The translations under genes were made by a program, and so were the position numbers. A DNA stretch of 64,000 bases from an uncultured Pelagibacteraceae bacterium (GTDB lineage Bacteria; Pseudomonadota; Alphaproteobacteria; Pelagibacterales; Pelagibacteraceae), in the NCBI GenBank assembly GCA_902582235.1, contig CACHQX010000002.1, forward strand, positions 106,042 through 170,041. Direction: 5' to 3'. The first letter of the stretch is position 1. Every line of letters starts with the position of its first letter. Below are positions 8,206 through 17,244 of this stretch, one piece after another. A model generated the notes under the pieces. The model was not told the DNA's origin and ran no database searches. It saw nothing but the letters and a program-made list of their open reading frames with translations.

Positions 8206-8954
8206 TATATTACTTTAGCCTCATTTTTTAATTTTTGTACCAATTCTGTTACATTTGCGACTTTAATTCCAGCCTTTCTTTTTGGCGGTTCTTCTACCTT
8301 AATTTGCTCGATTCTCGCTTTTGTATCAACCCCTAAATCTGAAGCATTTATCTGTTCTAATGGTTTTTTCTTTGCTTTCATAATATTCGGTAATGAAGCG
8401 TATCTAGGCTCATTTAATCTAAGATCGCAAGTAACGATTGCAGGTATGTTTACTTCAATTGTTTCTAAACCTTCATCAACTTCTCGAGTAACTTCAAGTG
8501 ATGAATCCTTTACATTAATTTTAGATGCAAATGTCGCTTGTGGCCAACTGAGTAAGGCCGCTAACATTTGACCTGTTTGGTTACAATCATCGTCTATTGC
8601 TTGTTTGCCCATAAAAACTAAATCAGGTTTTTCCTTATCTACTATTTTTTGCAATATTTTTGAAACGGCTAAAGGCTCAACTACGCCGTCAACCTTTACA
8701 TGTATTCCTCTGTCAGCACCAACTGCAAGAGCCTTTCTCACAGTTTCTTGAGCTTTTTCTTCACCAATAGTTATCGCTACAATTTCTTTTGCTTTACCTG
8801 ACTCTTTTATTTTTACCGCCTCTTCAACTGCATTATCGTCTGGGGGATTGGTTGACATTTTAACGTTATCTGTAACAACTCCAGTTCCATCTTCTTTTAC
8901 TCTTACTTGGACGTTGTAATCTATGACTCTTTTAACTGCTACTAAGATTTTCAT
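8205..8954 (-). CDS. etfB: electron transfer flavoprotein, beta subunit
   Basis: 249 residues. Family pattern [15 protein letters not shown] at the start, [12 protein letters not shown] (about 37-48), and the AMP-binding region [24 protein letters not shown] (about 122 on, shown in part). Partner of EtfA. It overlaps the DMGDH stop codon by one base and etfA by one base. The recognition-loop region [14 protein letters not shown] at about 190-203 is present. Confidence 0.97.
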   Translation of the reverse strand: MKILVAVKRVIDYNVQVRVKEDGTGVVTDNVKMSTNPPDDNAVEEAVKIKESGKAKEIVAITIGEEKAQETVRKALAVGADRGIHVKVDGVVEPLAVSKILQKIVDKEKPDLVFMGKQAIDDDCNQTGQMLAALLSWPQATFASKINVKDSSLEVTREVDEGLETIEVNIPAIVTCDLRLNEPRYASLPNIMKAKKKPLEQINASDLGVDTKARIEQIKVEEPPKRKAGIKVANVTELVQKLKNEAKVI

Positions 8955-11386
8955 TATGCTCTTAACAATTCGTTTTTTGGATCATAAGGACTTTCTTCAA
9001 GAATAGTTGCTTCATGAGTTTTTCCCAAAATATCAATTTTAAGTTTCTGACCAACGTTTGCCAATTCTGGTTTAACCATTCCAAGTGCTATAGATTTTCC
9101 TAATCTAAAACCAAAATCTCCACCAGTTGCTCTACCAATACAAGTTCCATTCTCATAAATTGGATTATTTCCAAGCACATCAGCATCAGTGATATTATGA
9201 ACTTCAAGTGTCACTAATTTGTTATTAAATCCTTTTTCTCTCCATTTGTTTAATGCATCTAAGCCAATAAAATTTCCTTTATTTGGATGTATAAATCTAT
9301 CTAAACCACTTTCGTATGGGGAGTATTCTATGGATAATTCTGTTCCAACTAGTTTATATGATTTTTCAACTCTTAAACTATTCATTGCTCTTATGCCGTA
9401 TGGTTTTAAATTTAAATCTTTACCTGCATCCATTAATTTATCAAAAATATGATTTTGATATTCGATTGGATGATGTAATTCCCAACCTAATTCTCCAACA
9501 AAGTTTACTCTCATTGCATTTACAGGTGCATAACCTACGTCAACATTCTTAGCACTTAGCCATTTAAAATTTTCGTTTGAAAAATCATCTTTTGATACTC
9601 TTGTCATTAAGTCTCTTGCTTTTGGTCCAGAGACAACTAGCACACCCATGCTATTAGTTAAATTTTCAAATTGAACAGATCCATCGCTTGGCATCCATCT
9701 TAAAATCCAATCGTGATCAAGTCTTTGAAAAGCACCTGCAGATACCAAGTAAAAGCTATCTTCGGCTTCTCTCATTATTGTAAATTCTGAATGAACACCA
9801 CCTTGAGTATTTAAAGCATGACATAAATTTATCCTTCCAATTTTTTTTGGAAGTTTGTTTGCAACGAGTTTGTCCAAGAACTCTTCTGCTTTAGGTCCTT
9901 TTATTCTGCATTTAGCAAATGCACTCATGTCTAGTAACCCTACATTCTCTCTTACATTCTTGCATTCTTTCTCAATAGCTTGAAACCATTTTGATCTTCT
10001 AAATGACCAATCATCTTTTTGCTCCATTCCATCAGTTGCAAAAAAGTTTGGTCTTTCCCAACCAAATTTTTGACCAAAAACTGCTCCAAGTTTTTTCATT
10101 CTGTCATAACATGGTGCTGTTCTTAGTGGTCTTGCTGCTGGTCTCTCTTCATCTGGAAAGTGTGTTATAAAAACATGACTGTACGCCTCTTCATTTTTTT
10201 CTTTAAGGTATGCTTTTGAACAATAGTCTCCATATCTTCTTGGTTCAACACCAAGCATGTCAATCGTAGGTTCTCCATCGACTATCCATTCTGCTAACTG
10301 CCAACCGGCACCACCAGCTGCAGTTATTCCAAAACTATGTCCTTCGTTTATCCAAAAATTTTTAAGTCCCCATGCTGGTCCTACAATTGGATTTCCATCT
10401 GGAGTATAACAAATTGCACCGTTGTAAACTTTTTTTACTCCTACCTCACCAAAAGCTGGAACTCTATGTATTGCACCTTCTATGTGTGGGGCAAGTCTAT
10501 CTAAATCTTCTTGGAATAACTCATATTCAGAATCTTTTGAAGGTCCATCAACATAACACGCGGGAGCTCCGTCTTCATAAGGACCTAATATTAATCCTCC
10601 AGCTTCTTCTCTCATATACCAACGACTATCACTATCTCTTAAAACTCCCATTTCAGGCAAACCCTCTTTTTTTCTTTTTTGAATTTCAGGATGTGGTTCT
10701 GTAACGATATATTGATGTTCTACAGGAATAACTGGAATGTCTAGACCAACCATTTTCCCAGTTTGTCTAGCAAAATTTCCTGAACAAGAAATTATATGTT
10801 CGCACTCAATTGAACCTTTGTCTGTTTCTACTACCCATCCATCTTTTGTTTGTTTCATGCCAACTACTGTGGTGTTTCTATAAATCTCTGCACCTCTATT
10901 TCTTGCACCTGTAGCTAAAGCTTGTGTTAAATCAGCGGGCTGAATGTATCCATCCTCTGGGTGTTGAATTGCACCAACTAAGTCTGAAGTATTACATAAA
11001 GGCCAAATTTCTTTTACCTGATCAGGAGTCAAAAATTTTACATCAACGCCAATAGTTTTAGCAACACCTGCGTATTGAAAATACTCATCCATTCTATCTT
11101 TATTATTTGCAAGTCTAATGTTTGATACAACACTGAAACCGACATTCTTACCAGTTTCTTCCTCTAATTTTTTATATAAATTGACTGCATATTTATGGAG
11201 TTGTCCAACAGAATAACTCATGTTGAAAAGTGGTAACAAACCTGCAGCATGCCAAGTTGATCCAGACGTAAGTTCTTTTCTTTCAACTAAAACAACGTCT
11301 GACCAGCCTTTTTTAGCAAGATGATAAAGAGCGCTAACACCTACAACACCTCCACCAACTATTACGACTTTTGCTTTAGAATTCAT
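8954..11386 (-). CDS. dimethylglycine/sarcosine dehydrogenase-like flavoprotein with GcvT domain
   Basis: 810 residues in two parts: an N-terminal DAO-type FAD oxidoreductase (1-about 380; [21 protein letters not shown], part of residues 7-27) and a C-terminal GcvT-like folate domain (about 430-800). [10 protein letters not shown] at about 42-51 contains the histidine that carries covalent FAD in DMGDH and sarcosine dehydrogenase. The enzyme would strip a methyl group from dimethylglycine or sarcosine, pass electrons to ETF and form 5,10-methylene-THF. First gene of a four-gene operon with etfB, etfA and ETF-QO, which strongly supports an ETF-linked role in glycine betaine catabolism. Exact substrate (DMG or sarcosine) is not decidable here. 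Confidence 0.9.
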   Translation of the reverse strand: MNSKAKVVIVGGGVVGVSALYHLAKKGWSDVVLVERKELTSGSTWHAAGLLPLFNMSYSVGQLHKYAVNLYKKLEEETGKNVGFSVVSNIRLANNKDRMDEYFQYAGVAKTIGVDVKFLTPDQVKEIWPLCNTSDLVGAIQHPEDGYIQPADLTQALATGARNRGAEIYRNTTVVGMKQTKDGWVVETDKGSIECEHIISCSGNFARQTGKMVGLDIPVIPVEHQYIVTEPHPEIQKRKKEGLPEMGVLRDSDSRWYMREEAGGLILGPYEDGAPACYVDGPSKDSEYELFQEDLDRLAPHIEGAIHRVPAFGEVGVKKVYNGAICYTPDGNPIVGPAWGLKNFWINEGHSFGITAAGGAGWQLAEWIVDGEPTIDMLGVEPRRYGDYCSKAYLKEKNEEAYSHVFITHFPDEERPAARPLRTAPCYDRMKKLGAVFGQKFGWERPNFFATDGMEQKDDWSFRRSKWFQAIEKECKNVRENVGLLDMSAFAKCRIKGPKAEEFLDKLVANKLPKKIGRINLCHALNTQGGVHSEFTIMREAEDSFYLVSAGAFQRLDHDWILRWMPSDGSVQFENLTNSMGVLVVSGPKARDLMTRVSKDDFSNENFKWLSAKNVDVGYAPVNAMRVNFVGELGWELHHPIEYQNHIFDKLMDAGKDLNLKPYGIRAMNSLRVEKSYKLVGTELSIEYSPYESGLDRFIHPNKGNFIGLDALNKWREKGFNNKLVTLEVHNITDADVLGNNPIYENGTCIGRATGGDFGFRLGKSIALGMVKPELANVGQKLKIDILGKTHEATILEESPYDPKNELLRA

Positions 11387-11432
11387 TAATAGATTTCTAC
11401 AAGATTTTTAAATCGAACGAAACAAAATTCTA

Positions 11433-11636
11433 TCAATCGTCGTCTGGTTCTCTCCAATCTAATTGGAACAACAAATAAGCTGCGACACTCACGCTAATTA
11501 TACCTACAACAATTCCACAGTTGAGACCAATCTCCTGACCAAAATAATACCAAGTTATTTGGGTGGTCAAAATAGGTGGAACACAAAGTATGAGCATAAG
11601 AATAAGAATACGATTTTCATATTTCGGTTTTTTCAT
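11433..11636 (-). CDS. small membrane protein, 67 aa
   Basis: Short protein with a basic start (MKKPKYENR) and two hydrophobic segments at about residues 10-30 and 38-57, ending in the acidic tail DWREPDDD; both termini are probably cytoplasmic. I do not recognise a family. It follows the DUF4864-like gene with 3 bases between them on the same strand, so the two are likely one transcript, and lies 46 bases before the DMGDH operon. An antisense ORF of similar length is judged a shadow. Confidence 0.65.
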   Translation of the reverse strand: MKKPKYENRILILMLILCVPPILTTQITWYYFGQEIGLNCGIVVGIISVSVAAYLLFQLDWREPDDD

Positions 11637-11639
11637 AAT

Positions 11640-12101
11640 CTAAATTGATGCTCCAAGAGAAACTGGATTAGAAACTGCAGTTGTCAACCAGCAATTGTTA
11701 AGTGATCCTTTGCCATCATATCTTTCTACTTGCCACTTGAATTCATAGTAAAAATTATCTGATCCCAAAATGATTACATCATAAATTGCGATTTTCTCAT
11801 TATTATAGATCTCTTCAATTTTATGATCTTTATGATTTAACAAAATTGAGTAAATTTCGTTTTTTAACATCTTTTTAAAATTATTTAATGGTCCAGTATT
11901 TATTTTATTTTCTGGATGAGCGAATTCCCACGTTTGTTCAATACCAAAATCTTTATCTGGTTTATCATTATTCTTTAAACTGATTAGTTGAATTTCAACT
12001 ACATTATAAGGTTCAATTTTTGTGTTTGGCTTAATAATATCAGAATAAACATTCGCTACATGAAAATAAAAGAGTAAAAAGAAAAATAAAAGTTTATTCA
12101 T
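11640..12101 (-). CDS. exported DUF4864-like protein
   Basis: 153 residues with a signal peptide (about 1-20, LLFFFLLFYFHVANVYS). The remainder has the pattern of DUF4864: EQTWEFAHPENKINTGPLNNF (about 55-75, shortened), a following MLKNEIYSILLNHK helix, then a beta-rich end with YEFKWQVERYDG...CWLTTAV. Function of that family is unknown to me, and the assignment is from pattern only. Predicted periplasmic. Paired with the 67-aa membrane protein downstream and divergent from the thioesterase gene, with a 48-base promoter region between. Confidence 0.65.
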   Translation of the reverse strand: MNKLLFFFLLFYFHVANVYSDIIKPNTKIEPYNVVEIQLISLKNNDKPDKDFGIEQTWEFAHPENKINTGPLNNFKKMLKNEIYSILLNHKDHKIEEIYNNEKIAIYDVIILGSDNFYYEFKWQVERYDGKGSLNNCWLTTAVSNPVSLGASI

Positions 12102-12149
12102 ATTAGAACTTTAATTTTACAATATTATAATATAAATTTTACGAATAAA

Positions 12150-12620
12150 ATGTCGCTTTATTTAAATTCAAAGAAAATAATCAAAGAATGGACTGATTAT
12201 AATGGCCATATGAACGTGGCTTATTATGTCTTAATTTTCGATTTGTTTGGTGCTGAAATTTTAATGGACAAATTTCAAATGGGCGAGCAGTCAGCTAATA
12301 AAACAAAAAAAAGCACCATGGTGGTTGAGTCGCATATTACTTACAACCAAGAGGTAAAAGAGGGTGACGAGGTAGATGTAAATTTACTATATTTCGATCA
12401 TGATAAAAAAAGGTTGCAATACAAGCTTGAAATGATTCATAAAGAAAAAAAATTTTTAGCATCTACCATTGAAATTTTATCTCTTTATGTTGATTTAGAT
12501 CAAAGAAAAGTTTCAGAATTTGAGAACGAAAAAATAATAATTATGAAAGAATTTATTAAGAGTAACTCACAAAAATTTAAAAGTGATAATTTAATCTTTT
12601 CTAATAAATTAAAAAAATAA
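12150..12620 (+). CDS. hotdog-fold thioesterase
   Basis: 156 residues. EWTDYNGHMNVAYYVLIFD at about 14-32 contains the family active-site segment (Asp-Tyr-Asn-Gly-His-Met-Asn) of 4-hydroxybenzoyl-CoA-type and carnitine-pathway thioesterases. VVESHITYNQEVKEGDEV (about 58-75) is the central helix/strand region. Substrate would be an acyl-CoA. Related enzymes hydrolyse betainyl-CoA in carnitine breakdown to glycine betaine, which would suit the neighbouring DMGDH operon, but this is inference. A monocistronic unit ending at the 3' end of the flavoprotein gene, zero bases apart. Confidence 0.85.
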   Translation: MSLYLNSKKIIKEWTDYNGHMNVAYYVLIFDLFGAEILMDKFQMGEQSANKTKKSTMVVESHITYNQEVKEGDEVDVNLLYFDHDKKRLQYKLEMIHKEKKFLASTIEILSLYVDLDQRKVSEFENEKIIIMKEFIKSNSQKFKSDNLIFSNKLKK

Positions 12621-13190
12621 TTATATTTGGGAAGCTGTTCGTTTTACTTCCTCTAAAAATTTTTCTCTTTTTTCTTTTGATACAAATGGAACTGCAAAGA
12701 ATCTTTTATAAACAACGTCTGTTATCCCACAAATATTAAAAACCCCTCTTCTCAATCTTTTTGTTGGCATATTCAAAAAGAATGTTCTAATTGCAAATTG
12801 AGGTGATCCGTAAGTACAAAATACTACTGCCTTTTTTCCTTTTAAATTTCCAATAGGATATCCATAATTACCAAATAATTTTTTAAAACTAAAAGCCCAT
12901 GGTGGAGAAAGAACTTTATCAATCCATCCCTCGACCATCGCCGGCATCCTGAAATTCCATATGGGAGCAACAAGAACAATTACATCGCTTTTCTCAATTC
13001 TTTTTCTGTGGTCCAAAACAGTACTATCTGGTTCTTCTCCTGCAAAAATTGGATTGAATTTTTCTTTATAAAGATCAACACAATCAACTTTATTACCTTT
13101 ATCTTCTGAAGATTTTATAAAAGTATCCCTTATTGCTGCATTGAATGATTTATCGTTATAATGCCCGTATATTAAAAAAATTTGTTTCAT
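12621..13190 (-). CDS. NAD(P)H oxidoreductase, flavodoxin-2 fold
   Basis: 189 residues of the NQO/MdaB/KefF-like flavodoxin-fold family. The N-terminal strand and loop are IFLIYGHYNDKSFNAAI (about 4-20), the flavin-contacting segment is VLVAPIWNFRMPAMVEGWIDKV (about 72-93, shown in part) and a conserved GYPIGNLKGKKAVVFCTYG lies near 110-130. Probably reduces quinones or other electrophiles with NAD(P)H, so a detoxifying role. Overlaps msrA by the four bases ATGA and forms a two-gene oxidative-stress unit with it. Confidence 0.85.
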   Translation of the reverse strand: MKQIFLIYGHYNDKSFNAAIRDTFIKSSEDKGNKVDCVDLYKEKFNPIFAGEEPDSTVLDHRKRIEKSDVIVLVAPIWNFRMPAMVEGWIDKVLSPPWAFSFKKLFGNYGYPIGNLKGKKAVVFCTYGSPQFAIRTFFLNMPTKRLRRGVFNICGITDVVYKRFFAVPFVSKEKREKFLEEVKRTASQI

Positions 13191-13765
13191 TGTTGCCAGA
13201 TATTTTCTAACCTACTCTCTCTACCACACCCTTTTTTATAAAGTAAGTAATTTATAAAATTTGTTTGATAATAATTTTGGTGATAATCCTCTGCTGGATA
13301 AAATTTTTCAAATTTTTTAACAAAAGTTACAACTTTGTTATTAAAATCGTTTTCTATAGCTTTAATACTTTTTTCTATTAGCTTCTTTTGATTGTCGTTA
13401 ATGTAGAATGCAGCAGATTTATAACTATAACCTTTGTCACAAAATTGACCTGCCGCATCAAAAGGATCAATATTTTTCCAAAAAACATTTAATAGTTCCT
13501 CATAACTGATCTTGTTTGTATCATATGTTATTTCAACTACTTCGATATGACCAGTATCACCATAAGTCACCTCTTTATAAGTCGGATTAGGTTTTGTTCC
13601 CCCTGAGTAACCAGAGACAACATTGGTGACACCTTCTACCTTATCGAAAGACTCCTCCATACACCAAAAACAACCGCCACCAAAATAAGTTTTTTTCAAT
13701 TCTTGAGAATATGATTGGTTATTAAAAAAAAAAATAAAAATAAAAATGACAATAAAGTTACGCAT
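13187..13765 (-). CDS. msrA: exported peptide methionine sulfoxide reductase A
   Basis: 192 residues. The catalytic motif GGGCFWCMEE lies at about 29-38, followed by the MsrA signatures GYSGG, PTY.EV..G.TGH.E.V and FW..IDP. Residues 1-20 (MRNFIVIFIFIFFFNNQSYS) form a signal peptide, so the enzyme probably acts in the periplasm, repairing oxidised methionines in envelope or binding proteins. Most bacterial MsrA are cytoplasmic. Resolving cysteine candidates are in the CDKGYSYKSAAFY and GCGRES regions. The stop overlaps the next gene by four bases. Confidence 0.95.
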   Translation of the reverse strand: MRNFIVIFIFIFFFNNQSYSQELKKTYFGGGCFWCMEESFDKVEGVTNVVSGYSGGTKPNPTYKEVTYGDTGHIEVVEITYDTNKISYEELLNVFWKNIDPFDAAGQFCDKGYSYKSAAFYINDNQKKLIEKSIKAIENDFNNKVVTFVKKFEKFYPAEDYHQNYYQTNFINYLLYKKGCGRESRLENIWQQ

Positions 13766-13779
13766 TAATTTTTAAACGT

Positions 13780-14244
13780 TTAGCTTTTTAAAGCTGGAAA
13801 AACAGGATTTACTTTTTGAAATATATTTTGATAGTCCTGTTTAATACAACGATTTGATATATATTTCATTTTTGCATCTAAGGCTATTTTTTCCGCTGCG
13901 TCATTTTTAATTCCGTATTGAAGCCATAATACCTTTGCATTAATTTTTACTGCCTCGTTTGCTAAATCAGGAGTTTCATTTGAAGGTCTAAAAATATTAA
14001 CAATATCTATAGGTATTTTTATATCTTCTAATTTTGAAAAAACTTTTTCACCATGGATAATTTCACCTTCTGCAAAAGGATTTACTGGAATTACCCTATA
14101 ACCAAATTCCTGCATATATTTCATTACAATGGTTGATGGTTTTCTTTTTAAGTTTTTTGGATCCTCTTTTTTTTTAAGAGAGCTTACACCCACCATGGCA
14201 ATAGTTTTAGAATTTTTTAAAATGTCTTCAATTAATTTTGTCAT
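13780..14244 (-). CDS. CoA-binding domain protein (YccU type)
   Basis: 154 residues from the ATG at 14244, which overlaps the enoyl-CoA hydratase stop by ATGA; the frame is open four codons further to a TTG, which I reject. A Rossmann-like CoA_binding domain fills the protein: TIAMVGVSS near the start, KPSTIVMKYMQEFGYRVIPVNP (partial; about 36-57), IDIVNIFRPS, AKVLWLQYGI. Homologues bind CoA in vitro and no reaction is known. Context after an ECH gene fits acyl-CoA metabolism. Confidence 0.85.
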   Translation of the reverse strand: MTKLIEDILKNSKTIAMVGVSSLKKKEDPKNLKRKPSTIVMKYMQEFGYRVIPVNPFAEGEIIHGEKVFSKLEDIKIPIDIVNIFRPSNETPDLANEAVKINAKVLWLQYGIKNDAAEKIALDAKMKYISNRCIKQDYQNIFQKVNPVFPALKS

Positions 14245-15014
14245 TTGTTTTTCCAATTAGGTTTCCTTTTTTCTAAAAATGCAGAAATTCCCTCTCTTGC
14301 ATCCATTGACATCATATTCAATGTCATCATTTTACTTGTGTATGCGTAAGCTTTTTTTAGAGGCATTTCTAATTGTTTATAAAATGCTTTTTTTCCAATT
14401 TTGATTGATAAATTTGATTTTGCTGAAATTACTTTTGCGACTTCTAATACTTTTGAATTTAATTTATTTTTTGGAAAACAGTCATTTATTAAACCAATCT
14501 CTTTTGCATATCTTGCATTAATGGGTTCACCTGTTAACAACATTTTCATCATTCTTTTTTTTCCAATTTTTCTACTTACGGCAACCATTGGTGTGCTACA
14601 AAATAAACCTATATTTACTCCTGGGGTAGCGAATTTTGCATCTGTTGATGCATAGGCTAAGTCGCAACTTGCTGCGAGTTGACATCCTGCTGCAAATGCA
14701 GAACCATGGACTTTAGCAATAACAGGTTTTCTTCCTTCAACAATTTTAAGCATTAATTTTGAACAAAGATTAAATAATTTTAAGTATTTAGATCTCACTT
14801 TTAAATTTTTTACTTCTTTAAGATTATGACCTGCGCTAAAGCCTTTGCCATTTCCACTTAAAATTATTACTCGAGTCTTATTATCGTTTTCTAATTTTCT
14901 AAAAATATTTATTAAAATATTTAATGTTTTAAAGGACAAGGAATTATAAGTTTTGGGTTCGTTTATTATTATGTTTTTGATACCGAAACCATTATCTTTA
15001 ACAATAACTGTCAT
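14241..15014 (-). CDS. enoyl-CoA hydratase/isomerase family protein
   Basis: 257 residues of the crotonase fold. The oxyanion-hole segments are FSAGHNLKE (about 60-68) and HGSAFAAGCQLAASCDLAYAS (about 105-125, partial). A C-terminal QLEMPLKKAYAYT region and REGISAFLEKRKPNWK ending match ECHDC3-like members. Two ATGs are possible; I prefer 15014 because GGGGAGC in the end of the preceding gene lies about eight bases before it, and it then starts just after that gene's stop codon. Fatty-acid or side-chain beta-oxidation is likely, with the substrate unknown. Confidence 0.85.
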   Translation of the reverse strand: MTVIVKDNGFGIKNIIINEPKTYNSLSFKTLNILINIFRKLENDNKTRVIILSGNGKGFSAGHNLKEVKNLKVRSKYLKLFNLCSKLMLKIVEGRKPVIAKVHGSAFAAGCQLAASCDLAYASTDAKFATPGVNIGLFCSTPMVAVSRKIGKKRMMKMLLTGEPINARYAKEIGLINDCFPKNKLNSKVLEVAKVISAKSNLSIKIGKKAFYKQLEMPLKKAYAYTSKMMTLNMMSMDAREGISAFLEKRKPNWKNK

Positions 15015-15015
15015 T

Positions 15016-15387
15016 CTATTTAAGCTCCCCATCTTCTCGCATTTTTGCTCTTATTTTAGTTGCTGATATTTTTTGGGTTTCCTCGTCTAATACTATCTCT
15101 TCGATTTTATAGCCCACTCCTCTTCCATAACATATATTTGTAATATTGGGGACTAGCACTATTTTAAACCTTCCCTCATATTTTGGATTTAATCTATCTT
15201 CAATTTTCTTTTTTACTGTTTCAAAATCAAATGGATTATCATCTATGCCCTGAACATCTCGTATTTGAATACAAACTTGACCAGTCTTTTTAATTATTTC
15301 CTCAAACAGAGCATAATGTCCGTCATGAAAAGGCTGCCATCTTCCTAACATTTGTGCTGTTGGTTTTTTATTATCCCACTTATACAT
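15016..15387 (-). CDS. small cytidylyltransferase-like nucleotidyltransferase
   Basis: 123 residues. GRWQPFHDGHYALF at about 15-28 is the HxGH-type nucleotide site (here HDGH) of the nucleotidyltransferase superfamily, and ISATKIRAKMREDG near the C-terminus is the matching ISxTxIR motif. Members transfer a nucleotide to phosphorylated substrates (NMNAT, PPAT, cytidylyltransferases). Overlaps the upstream kinase-like gene by 8 bases, so the two products probably act in one pathway. Substrate not predictable from sequence. Confidence 0.75.
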   Translation of the reverse strand: MYKWDNKKPTAQMLGRWQPFHDGHYALFEEIIKKTGQVCIQIRDVQGIDDNPFDFETVKKKIEDRLNPKYEGRFKIVLVPNITNICYGRGVGYKIEEIVLDEETQKISATKIRAKMREDGELK

Positions 15388-15802
15388 TTTTACTTAAATC
15401 TGTTAAAATTTTCTCAGCCCATTCCTTAGCATTTTGTGATGTAACATGAAAATCAAATTTTTCAGGTTTAACAAACATCTTATTTGTATCATCAAATCTT
15501 CCAGACTTAATTGTATCAACCCAAACTATATAGTCTGCAGGAAACAATTTACGTGCCTCAGGAGTAGGACATATAAAGTCAGCAATAACATTGTTGCCTT
15601 CATTCTTTAGTTTAAGTGCAAAATCTGACATTCTTTTTGCTTGCCTTTTTCTTCCTTCCTCGGAAAAATCCCAATCATTTGCTTCTTTTCTTACTTCATC
15701 AGCATTAAGTCTTTTTGCTTTAATTTTTTTGGCAAGTGCATCTGCAAGCGTTGTTTTGCCTGCGCCAGGTAAACCCATTATTAAAATTATTTTTAAATTC
15801 AT
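15380..15802 (-). CDS. adenylylsulfate-kinase-like P-loop kinase
   Basis: 140 residues. Walker A GLPGAGKTT at about 10-18, then RLNADEVRKEANDWDFSEEGR (partial; about 31-51), a pattern close to APS kinase (substrate-binding Asp and Arg), but the protein is shorter than typical CysC (about 200 residues). It could phosphorylate APS or another small hydroxyl substrate. Encoded next to an HxGH nucleotidyltransferase with an 8-base overlap. No ATP sulfurylase or sulfite-reduction genes are in the window. Confidence 0.75.
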   Translation of the reverse strand: MNLKIILIMGLPGAGKTTLADALAKKIKAKRLNADEVRKEANDWDFSEEGRKRQAKRMSDFALKLKNEGNNVIADFICPTPEARKLFPADYIVWVDTIKSGRFDDTNKMFVKPEKFDFHVTSQNAKEWAEKILTDLSKNV

Positions 15803-15807
15803 ATTAA

Positions 15808-16437
15808 TTATTTTGTAACTTTATATATTCCTAGCCAAGCATTTACATCTTTGCTGGATAAATAGTTTGATTTAAAAAATTCAAGTTTTTTCCATTTATC
15901 ATCATCTATTAAATTATTGATCTTTTTATCAAAACCATAATCCTTATAAACACCAACATTAATTGTAAAACAAATTAAACCGTTGTTTTTTGTAATTCTT
16001 ATAAATTCATCTAAAGCATCAGGTTTGACATGCCCAAATGTAAATGTTCCAACGCAAAATACTGAGTCAAATTTATCATCTTCGTATATCAATTTTTTGT
16101 TTAAATCGATCCTCTTTAAAGATTTGTAAAGACCTTGCGGCGCTAAATCTAACAATTTTTGTGATATATCAGCCCCATAAAAATTTTGGTAACCCATTTT
16201 TTTTAGCTCAACTGCAACTAAACCAGTTCCACAACCGGCATCAAATATTTCAATATTCTTATTCTTTTGATATTTATTGAATGTTTCAGAAGTTTCTTTC
16301 GGTCCAGTATAATTCCAAGCTTCCATATCTTTGTCATACTTATTATTTAGTGCCCACTCATCATAATAAGCCGCTACATCCTCAACTTTCTTTAGAGTAT
16401 GCAAAGGGATTCTATTTCCGATGTCTTTTTGGGCCAT
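15808..16437 (-). CDS. class I SAM-dependent methyltransferase
   Basis: 209 residues. SAM motif I is IEIFDAGCGTGLVAVEL (about 61-77), with NFYGADISQKLLDLA (acidic residue for the ribose hydroxyls) following and FDSVFCVGTFTFGHV as motif IV/post. The N-terminus AAYYDEWALNNKYDKDM resembles the WBSCR27/UbiE-like group. Substrate unknown. Five bases upstream of the kinase-like gene on the same strand, so it may modify a product of that pair. Divergent from the MetF-like gene. Confidence 0.8.
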   Translation of the reverse strand: MAQKDIGNRIPLHTLKKVEDVAAYYDEWALNNKYDKDMEAWNYTGPKETSETFNKYQKNKNIEIFDAGCGTGLVAVELKKMGYQNFYGADISQKLLDLAPQGLYKSLKRIDLNKKLIYEDDKFDSVFCVGTFTFGHVKPDALDEFIRITKNNGLICFTINVGVYKDYGFDKKINNLIDDDKWKKLEFFKSNYLSSKDVNAWLGIYKVTK

Positions 16438-16514
16438 TTTTTAAATTAATAAATTTATTTTTGTTAATTATATTTTATAGACACGCAAATTAAAAATAGA
16501 TAATAATTCAGTAA

Positions 16515-17244
16515 ATGAATTTTTCTATAGAAATTGGGCCTAAAACAGATCTATCAACTCTGCCGGAATTAAAAGATGTCTATATAACAATGTTGCCAGG
16601 TGGGGATTTTAAAGAGACAGCAAATCAAGCTGTCCAACTAGTTAAGAAAGGCTTCAACCCTATCCCTCATTTTCCAGCAAGATCAATGGAGAATGAGCGC
16701 CAGTTAAAAGAGTATGTGAGCATCTGTAAAGATGGGGGGGGTTAAACAGGCTTTAATTATTGGAGGGGGTCGTGAACCAGCTGGTAAATTTGATAGCTCA
16801 TTTCAACTTTTAGAGACTGGTTATTTTGAGAAGATGAAGATAGGAATTGCTGGACATCCTGAGGGGAGTCCTGATATATCCGATTCAGATTTGGAAAAAG
16901 CTATGCAAGATAAAAAGCCTTATGCTGATTATATAGTAACTCAATGGTTACTTGATCCTCAGCCAATCATAGATTTTATTTCTAAACAAACAGTGCCAGT
17001 GCATGTTGGAATTACTGGGCCTCTAAAGATATCAAGCTTAATAAAATTTGCTAATATTGTAGGTGCAAAAAATTCCATAAATTTCCTTAAATCTAATTTT
17101 AGTAAGGCCCTAGATTTATTGAAACCTAAAGACCCAAATGATCTAATTGATAAATTAAAAGATCATACAGAACACTTCCATATTTATACATTTGGAGGAC
17201 TTAAGGAAACAAACAAATGGTTAAAGGATAATAACTATGCCTAA
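16515..17244 (+). pseudogene. methylenetetrahydrofolate reductase-like protein, frameshifted in a G8 tract
   Basis: Two frames (16515-16745 and 16732-17244) are halves of one protein of about 242 residues. In a run of eight Gs (16734-16741) the first frame stops; with seven Gs it reads on as CKDGGVKQALIIGGGREPAG into the second. The joined protein resembles the MetF TIM barrel: ETANQAVQLVKKGFNPIPHFPARS, then KIGIAGHPEGSPD, QWLLDP.PIIDF and VPVHVGITGPLKISSL (partial). At 242 residues it is shorter than MetF of Escherichia coli. It overlaps the GcvT-family gene by eight bases, so the two normally work together in C1-folate chemistry. G8 in such AT-rich DNA is prone to slippage or miscalling. 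Confidence 0.8.
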
